From: Coprobacillus sp.
Lineage (GTDB): Bacteria; Bacillota_I; Bacilli_A; RFN20; CAG-826
Reading direction: 5' to 3'
Length of the DNA stretch: 17,747 bases
Assembly (NCBI GenBank): GCA_021203805.1
Contig: JAJQAM010000050.1
Coordinates: 1-17,747, forward strand
The notes beneath the pieces are model-generated. The model did not search any database and was not told the DNA's origin. It saw only the letters and a program-made list of their open reading frames with translations. This document shows positions 13,061-17,747 of this stretch, one piece after another. Position numbers and translations under genes: made by a program. The stretch's first letter is position 1. Each line of letters starts with the position of its first letter.

Positions 13061-13390
13061 ATGGCAAAAGATAGTTACAAAGAAATGATAAGTATTATTA
13101 AGGATATCTCGATAACTTATTTCTTTTATCAAGACCGAGTGAGGAGAAGTAATGGAGCGATGCTCGGCTCCACTAACCTAGAAGAGGCTAAGTCTTATAT
13201 TGAAAACACAAACGAAGCATTTAATTTATTAACCGATGAAGAGAAGGACATCATTAATAATGAATTCTTCTATCAAGACTATGCTGATTGGTGGATTAAA
13301 AAATATTCAAGAAGCGACTTTCAAAAGAAAAAGAAAGTCGCCATGCACCAATTCATTAATTACTTTAGCGAGGTAAAGGATGCTAACTAA
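13061..13390 (+). CDS. Small protein, possible HTH regulator, first gene of Tad-like operon
   Basis: A 109-residue soluble, probably helical protein of unknown function. The C-terminal part (about 57-105, LTDEEKDIINNEF ... YSRSDFQKKKKVAMHQFINYF) has the look of a sigma-region-4 or ArpU-like helix-turn-helix: an EK-II helix, an aromatic segment, then YSRS as turn and a Lys-rich recognition helix. That is inference from a loose pattern. A strong SD (AGGAGG) and a good promoter precede it. It overlaps the next gene by 11 bases, so it belongs to the pilus operon and could regulate it. Confidence 0.75.
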   Translation: MAKDSYKEMISIIKDISITYFFYQDRVRRSNGAMLGSTNLEEAKSYIENTNEAFNLLTDEEKDIINNEFFYQDYADWWIKKYSRSDFQKKKKVAMHQFINYFSEVKDAN

Positions 13391-14438
13391 ACTCATGTTT
13401 TTCATAACAGCGGTTTCGCCTTTAGCGTCTTATGGAATAAGTACTTATTCTTTATCTTATTCAAATTTTTCTATTGATATATATACAACTTTAATAGGTC
13501 CCGCAAGCTCTAATGTTGATACTTTAAAGGTTACTGTAGATTGTTCCTGCACTGACACCTCAGCCATGTTAACCGTGTTTCCAGTTATTTTTATTTCTAA
13601 TGGATATCATGACTATACCTGCAGTGAACATATGGAAACATATGGCATATTAAAGAATGGTCAAAAAACAACATGGACTTTTGGCTTTCGATACGAAGAC
13701 CTAGACAAAGCGAGTCACTATGACGTGACATTTGCTCTTTATGAAAAGGGAACCAATATAAATACTGGTTATCCTATAGTGGAAGTATCTTCTACTTTTT
13801 ACACGAGCGGCGGTACTTATCAAATGAAAAACTCAGTAGAGCCCCGTCATCTTTATTATCAGTATTCAACGCTAGAAAAGGAAACGATTAACTGGGAATC
13901 TTATAACTTTTCTAGGCTAAGTGGCGGGCTTAGTCCTGAAAACTCTAACGAGCTTAACTATACAGACACCTTTATGTATTCCCCTGGTGATTTAGGCTCT
14001 TATGATGAATCTTTATTTGAAAACGCTTATATCGCAGTCGTAGACTACGCTAATCTCTATCCAAATATCACTAAGGATCTTGGAGAGTATACATTCCGTC
14101 TCGATGTTGATATCTCTAGGCCTGACATTGAAGGTGATTACATGGATGTTAGTCTCTCGCCATTATCAAGCGATAAATATTATGTCAATAAATCCACGCT
14201 TGAGATGTATAGCGGCGCTAAGCCTCTTAGCGATAACTATCAAGAAACAACTAGTTTCTATATCCCACGCGGCAAGCAAGAGGAAGCCGCTAATAACGAA
14301 TATATCTTGGTTTTTGAGGGCGTAGGCTACAACAAGGCTACCCTTTATAAATATCTCACTTATTACACCAGTAAAGAGCATTTCGGTGCTAACTGTGTTA
14401 CTTCAGAGTACTGCATTATAGGAAAAAGATATGATTAA
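13380..14438 (+). CDS. Secreted protein of unknown function in Tad-like operon
   Basis: A 352-residue exported protein. The N-terminus (MLTKLMFFITAVSPLASYG) looks like a signal peptide or membrane anchor. The rest is hydrophilic, rich in Tyr, Ser, Thr and Asn, with a beta-strand-like pattern (TLKVTVDCSC, WTFGFRYEDL, YTFRLDVDISRPD). Cys are paired at the start (DCSC) and end (CVTSEYC) of the mature part and may form disulfides. I recognise no family. It overlaps both neighbours (11 and 8 bases), so it is made with the pilus machinery and may be a surface component, adhesin or assembly factor. ATG 13380 has GAGG six bases upstream. Confidence 0.82.
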   Translation: MLTKLMFFITAVSPLASYGISTYSLSYSNFSIDIYTTLIGPASSNVDTLKVTVDCSCTDTSAMLTVFPVIFISNGYHDYTCSEHMETYGILKNGQKTTWTFGFRYEDLDKASHYDVTFALYEKGTNINTGYPIVEVSSTFYTSGGTYQMKNSVEPRHLYYQYSTLEKETINWESYNFSRLSGGLSPENSNELNYTDTFMYSPGDLGSYDESLFENAYIAVVDYANLYPNITKDLGEYTFRLDVDISRPDIEGDYMDVSLSPLSSDKYYVNKSTLEMYSGAKPLSDNYQETTSFYIPRGKQEEAANNEYILVFEGVGYNKATLYKYLTYYTSKEHFGANCVTSEYCIIGKRYD

Positions 14439-14811
14439 TCTTTTTGTGGCCATTCTATTTGCCTGTATGTGTAGTGAGTATTTCTATATCTATTTTCAGG
14501 TAAGCACTTTAAATGATGTCGTTGAGAATATGCCGCTTGCGGTCGTGGCCAATTCTCTCTTTGTCATTGATGAGCCAGAGTTTAACGAGGAGCTTCTTCG
14601 CGATAATGTCCTTACTTACTATCAAACTAGTTTAGGAAGTCTCTATAACAAATGTGAAATACCGCAATTTGAATATTACGGCCTTGATGAGAATGGAAAT
14701 CGCATCCTAACCGGTAAAAATACGGAAGTTGATATCACTCTTAACTGCGCTGTCGCGTCATATTGTAACTTTTCTAAAACCATGACCTATAGCATTAGAG
14801 GAGGAATCTAA
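14431..14811 (+). CDS. TadE-like pseudopilin-type protein 1
   Basis: A 126-residue protein with an N-terminal hydrophobic helix (residues 2-23, LFVAILFACMC) running into a helix (VSTLNDVVENMPLAVVANSL), then a beta-rich domain ending VDITLNCAVASYCNFSKTMTYSIRGG. This arrangement and its position next to the secretion ATPase resemble minor pseudopilins of the TadE type. The ending parallels that of the second such protein at 17326. No prepilin peptidase site is evident. The stop and next start share one base (TAATG). The family call rests on architecture and context, not on a strong motif. Confidence 0.6.
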   Translation: MINLFVAILFACMCSEYFYIYFQVSTLNDVVENMPLAVVANSLFVIDEPEFNEELLRDNVLTYYQTSLGSLYNKCEIPQFEYYGLDENGNRILTGKNTEVDITLNCAVASYCNFSKTMTYSIRGGI

Positions 14812-15872
14812 TGAACGATAAAGCGGTGGAATTTATCGAAAGCTCTTTTTTATCCCCCCTCTTAAAAGTTCCCTCTATTACCGATATCTCATATAACGGA
14901 AGAGATCTCTACTATATGGATAACTATAGGGGAAGGCAAAAAGCCGACTTTACCGTAACTAATGAGGAAGCGGATAACTTTATCCGCCAGCTCTCTAACT
15001 ACACCCAGGAGCAATTTTCCTTCACTAACCCCATCCTAGATGTCTCGCTCTCTATTTATCGAATAAGCGCGATTCATCACACTATAAGTAAGTATATAGG
15101 TCAGGATGTAACTACATTTTCCATTAGAATAGGTAGAAAAAAGCTTCAAATTGAGGATGAATGTAGTTTTTTTACCCCGCTTGTTAGAGAACTTCTTATT
15201 CACGCCGTCAAGCTGCGCATCCCTATTATAATCGGTGGGGAAACCTCATCTGGAAAGACTGAGCTTCAAAAATATCTCATCTCAAAGCTTCCAGAGTCAG
15301 AAAGAGTCATCGTCATTGATCAGGTCCTTGAACTTGATTTCTGCCACGAATACTCAAAGTGCGATATCACCCTTTGGAGAGTGGACGCTAAAAGAAGTGC
15401 CACTTCTATGGAAAATCTTCTTAGCACCGCTTTAAGAAATAACCCTGACTGGATAATTATCGCCGAAACAAGAGGGGTGGAAATGATAAATATCATCCAG
15501 TCTCAAATGACAGGCCACTCTATCATTACAACCGTTCACGCAAGCGACGCTTACTCTATGCCAGAGAAGATTGCCATGATGGTTATGAGCGGCGACAAAA
15601 AACTCAATTACAGCGATGTCTTAAATGATGTCTATTACAACTTTCCGCTTTACGTCTACGTTGAGAAAAGAGCGAGTGAAGGACACATTTCCCGCTACAT
15701 CTCAGAGATTATGGAAGTCGATAGAGACGGAAGCAAAAACACAATTTATGTCAATCATGGTGATGGGGCTACCTATCATAAAATAATGAAAAATAGTCCG
15801 TTATTAAGAGATATTCTTGATTGTTCGATGGATTTTTATAACACCTTTAAAGGGGGCAAGAATGAAAAATAA
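14811..15872 (+). CDS. tadA: TadA/CpaF-type secretion ATPase
   Basis: Cytosolic hexameric ATPase of the type II/IV secretion superfamily that powers pilin assembly or secretion. The N-terminal domain (1-130) begins PSITDISYNGRDLYYMDNYRG, the usual start of the family, with SIRIGRK just before the core. Walker A is GETSSGKT (143-150). The Walker B strand is DWIIIAETRG (213-222) with catalytic Glu219. The TGH of the His box is at 234-236 and TVHAS at 241-245. At 353 residues it is shorter than typical CpaF (about 450) because the N-terminal extension is missing. The SD GGAGGA is good. It overlaps the TadB-like gene by 11 bases. Confidence 0.93.
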   Translation: MNDKAVEFIESSFLSPLLKVPSITDISYNGRDLYYMDNYRGRQKADFTVTNEEADNFIRQLSNYTQEQFSFTNPILDVSLSIYRISAIHHTISKYIGQDVTTFSIRIGRKKLQIEDECSFFTPLVRELLIHAVKLRIPIIIGGETSSGKTELQKYLISKLPESERVIVIDQVLELDFCHEYSKCDITLWRVDAKRSATSMENLLSTALRNNPDWIIIAETRGVEMINIIQSQMTGHSIITTVHASDAYSMPEKIAMMVMSGDKKLNYSDVLNDVYYNFPLYVYVEKRASEGHISRYISEIMEVDRDGSKNTIYVNHGDGATYHKIMKNSPLLRDILDCSMDFYNTFKGGKNEK

Positions 15873-16563
15873 CTATCTAATTTATATCCTAGTTTCATTC
15901 CTTATGGGGTTTATATTTTGGGTAAGTACCACTCAGCTTTTCCTAAGCCTAGTGATTGGTCTTATTTTTCTTTTCTACTTCATCTTTAGAACAGAAAGAT
16001 TAATTAAAAAAGAAAAACATAAGCAGGATAAAATTCACCTTGCCTATAACCTCATTAATAATGTTGTGACCTCGATCTCTGTTTATCAAAACGCCACTAA
16101 CGGAATTGAGAAGGTCTTTGAAACTCTTGACCTCTCTAAATTTAATGAGATTGGCGATCTCTCCCAGATGAGCGGCTCGGAAAAGCTTAAATACTTATCT
16201 ACCTTCTTTAATCTTCCTATTTATGAGGCCTTCCTTAACGTGATTCAGCTTTATGAAGATAACGGAGGCAATATCTTAGATATGTCAGAGTATGTTCTTA
16301 ACGAAGTTAAGCAAATTGAAGTCAGCGTTGTGTCTCTTAATAAATACAACCGCTCCAAAATGATTAGTATTGGCTCTATTTGGGCATTTGCCCTTATTAT
16401 TCCTATCTTTATTAGGTTTGCCCTTACTGATTTCTTCTCTTCCCTTGCCACTTCAGTGGTCTATATAGTCGGTATTGTTATTATCTTTGGACTCATCTTA
16501 TTCACCATCGAATTTGTCTCAGTTCGTATTAAAAATCAAAGAATTAAGGGGGTGGATCTATGA
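15862..16563 (+). CDS. tadB: TadB-like inner-membrane platform protein
   Basis: A 233-residue type II secretion F-domain protein, the membrane base on which the TadA motor works. Two N-terminal helices (about 5-20 and 24-40) are followed by a cytosolic helical domain (about 50-160) with NNVVTSISVYQNATNGIEKVFE and NGGNILDMSEYVLNEV, the T2SSF pattern. Two C-terminal helices follow (about 170-192 and 200-224). An open frame extends up to ATG 15817 inside tadA, but the SD AGGGGG (15851-15856) fits ATG 15862, five bases on. It sits directly after the ATPase, as tadB does in tad loci, and its TGA overlaps the next ATG. Confidence 0.82.
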   Translation: MKNNYLIYILVSFLMGFIFWVSTTQLFLSLVIGLIFLFYFIFRTERLIKKEKHKQDKIHLAYNLINNVVTSISVYQNATNGIEKVFETLDLSKFNEIGDLSQMSGSEKLKYLSTFFNLPIYEAFLNVIQLYEDNGGNILDMSEYVLNEVKQIEVSVVSLNKYNRSKMISIGSIWAFALIIPIFIRFALTDFFSSLATSVVYIVGIVIIFGLILFTIEFVSVRIKNQRIKGVDL

Positions 16564-17336
16564 AAAAATTCTTTCATCGTCGAAAAAAGAAAAATGAAGA
16601 AGTAGATAACGCCGCAGAGCAAGAAGTAGTGGATGAAAATAGCGAAAATAAAAAGAAGCGCTTCAAACGCAATAAAAAGAGTGATGAGACCGGGGAGAGC
16701 GAAACCAAGTCCACTAAAAAATACACCCTCCCAGTAGCCGGTAATATCATCATTATCGCTGTCGGCGCCCTCTTCACTTACTTTTATTTCTCTTATACCG
16801 AGCTTGTTGTCTTTGTAGCGGTTATTGCCATCTTTAACTACTGGATTTATTCATCCCGCATCGGTAAAAAACAAACTCTTGAGGAGGCCCATAGCGAAGA
16901 ATTTGTCTCTCTTCTTACTTATTTACAGATTTATATCGTTAATGGAATAAATGTGTATCAGTCCTTTCAGCTTTCCCTTCCATACCTTTCAAACTGGATG
17001 AGAGAGAAAGTTGAACGACTCCTATCCGATATTGATAGTGATAAGACAATTGAGCCTTTTCTCACTTTTGCCTCTAACTTCACCGATCAGCACTATGAGG
17101 ACATCCTCATTGTTCTCTTCCAAATGATTGATCAGGGAAATGAGAGCACTTATATGAGTAAGTTTGTCTATCTCTTTGAAAGGCTTAATGATGAAAGTAG
17201 ATCAATGTCCTTTGAAAAGAATAAAAAGATTATTGATAGCGCTAGTGTCTTCCCAATGGTGGGCACTGCGGTCTTTACTATCTGTCTTACCTTCGGAATT
17301 ATTTCAATGCTAGGAGATGTCATCAGTGTCCTCTAA
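16560..17336 (+). CDS. tadC: TadC-like inner-membrane platform protein with charged N-terminal extension
   Basis: A 258-residue partner of the TadB-like protein. The first 55 residues are a Lys/Glu/Asn-rich cytosolic extension (FHRRKKKNEE ... KKKRFKRNKKSDE), unusual for TadC. Two close helices follow (about 60-97), then a T2SSF-like cytosolic domain (LLTYLQIYIVNGINVYQSFQLSLPYL; QMIDQGNESTYMSKF) and a final membrane helix (about 228-253). The ATGA overlap with the upstream stop and GGGGG SD indicate coupled translation. The 3' end overlaps the next gene by 11 bases. Confidence 0.8.
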   Translation: MKKFFHRRKKKNEEVDNAAEQEVVDENSENKKKRFKRNKKSDETGESETKSTKKYTLPVAGNIIIIAVGALFTYFYFSYTELVVFVAVIAIFNYWIYSSRIGKKQTLEEAHSEEFVSLLTYLQIYIVNGINVYQSFQLSLPYLSNWMREKVERLLSDIDSDKTIEPFLTFASNFTDQHYEDILIVLFQMIDQGNESTYMSKFVYLFERLNDESRSMSFEKNKKIIDSASVFPMVGTAVFTICLTFGIISMLGDVISVL

Positions 17337-17700
17337 TATCGGTTTAATTATATCTTTACTCTTTGTCGCGATTGCCTTCCTCTTTGGAGCGGATCTTATC
17401 ACCATTCAAGCGGCCTATACATCGCTTCAAAACACCGCTAACGACATCGCCTATGACATTATGCAAGCTGGTTATTTTGATGGGTATGTTCTTAATAATA
17501 TCGAGCTTACCTATGGTCTTAATTCCAGCGGCATTACTCTTACAAGTAATGTCGATACAGAAAACGGAGAGAGTGTTAACGGATACGGAGATACCGTTGT
17601 TATTTCTCTCTCACGTGATATTTCACTATTTATCATTTCCTCGGACTTTACTATCTCAGTCACGAGAAGCGCGGTCCTAGGTTATTACGGAAATTATTAA
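17326..17700 (+). CDS. TadE-like pseudopilin-type protein 2
   Basis: A 124-residue protein with an N-terminal hydrophobic helix (about 5-23, LIISLLFVAIAFLFGADL), continuing as a polar helix (QAAYTSLQNTANDIAYDIMQAGY), then a beta-rich domain (TVVISLSRDISLFII, TISVTRSAVLGYYG). This is the architecture of TadE-type minor pilins. ATG 17317 touches the SD AGGAG (17312-17316) with no gap. GTG 17326 is nine bases after it and gives an 11-base overlap with the upstream stop, as at other junctions in this operon, so GTG is preferred. No classic TadE Glu or prepilin cleavage motif is seen. Confidence 0.6.
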   Translation: MSSNIGLIISLLFVAIAFLFGADLITIQAAYTSLQNTANDIAYDIMQAGYFDGYVLNNIELTYGLNSSGITLTSNVDTENGESVNGYGDTVVISLSRDISLFIISSDFTISVTRSAVLGYYGNY

Positions 17701-17721
17701 TTTTAAAAGAAAGGAGGAATT

Positions 17722-17747
17722 ATGGGAGAACTACATGGTCAAATTCT
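17722..17747 (+). CDS. Start of the next gene of the Tad-like operon, cut by the window edge
   Basis: A strong SD, AAGGAGG (17711-17717), precedes ATG 17722, and the open frame reads MGELHGQI to the edge. The gap of 21 bases from the previous stop holds no terminator, so it continues the operon. Eight residues do not identify it; they do not look like a class III prepilin leader but are too short to judge. Confidence 0.6.

Noticed and set aside
1..17747. CRISPR arrays, insertion sequences, phage genes or attachment repeats
   Set aside because: No regular direct repeats, transposase or integrase genes were seen, and no duplicated tRNA 3' ends were found next to the four tRNA genes.
1..17747. 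Use of the Mycoplasma code (TGA as Trp)
   Set aside because: Genes such as those ending at 5320, 11196 and 16563 stop at TGA in positions that fit their neighbours' starts, and reading through would not extend recognisable domains.

Overview
The window is AT-rich, densely packed bacterial DNA. Genes commonly abut or overlap by 1-14 bases, Shine-Dalgarno (SD) sites are clear at many starts, tRNA genes encode their CCA ends, and several genes end in TGA, so the standard bacterial code applies rather than the Mycoplasma code. CdaA, a DarB-like CBS protein, DeoD, a divergent GltX and an HflX-like GTPase together suggest a Bacillota organism, probably a gut Erysipelotrichia/RF39-type lineage near the Mollicutes. 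That placement is inference.

Left part (1-4138): a truncated tRNA-Gly(CCC), a membrane family-2 glycosyltransferase and tRNA-Arg(TCG) lie head to tail on the plus strand and probably share a transcript. A bidirectional terminator separates them from a minus-strand operon of deoD followed by a two-CBS protein. Divergent from deoD is a CdaA-type diadenylate cyclase. It runs stop-to-stop into a minus-strand mini-SPFH (stomatin-like) membrane protein. The CBS protein resembles c-di-AMP receptors, so maker and possible receptor of c-di-AMP sit close together.

Middle part (4213-9053): a Nudix-fold protein with a degraded Nudix box, then a tightly overlapping operon of RDD membrane protein, membrane NERD-like protein and six-helix membrane protein with an acidic tail. 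Next are a minus-strand tRNA-Gly(GCC) with its own promoter and terminator, glutamyl-tRNA synthetase, and tRNA-Glu(CTC) 11 bases after the synthetase stop with a promoter inside the last synthetase codons.

Right-middle part (9054-12945): a long hairpin, then a 554-residue membrane protein with an acidic and His/Cys-rich segment and a conserved-looking C-terminal domain. After a terminator come a 61-residue single-helix membrane protein overlapping a degenerate HflX-like GTPase, and a convergent guanylate-kinase-type gene.

Right end (13061-17747): one operon from a good promoter. In order it encodes a small possible HTH protein, an unknown secreted protein, a TadE-like pseudopilin-type protein, a TadA/CpaF secretion ATPase, TadB-like and TadC-like membrane platform proteins, a second TadE-like protein, and the start of another gene cut by the edge. 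This is a compact Tad/Flp-type pilus or secretion locus. No flp pilin, prepilin peptidase or TadZ is visible here. It is the best candidate for a little-described system in the window. A second pattern is that three plus-strand genes have a -10-like hexamer exactly six bases before ATG and no SD, the geometry of leaderless mRNAs.
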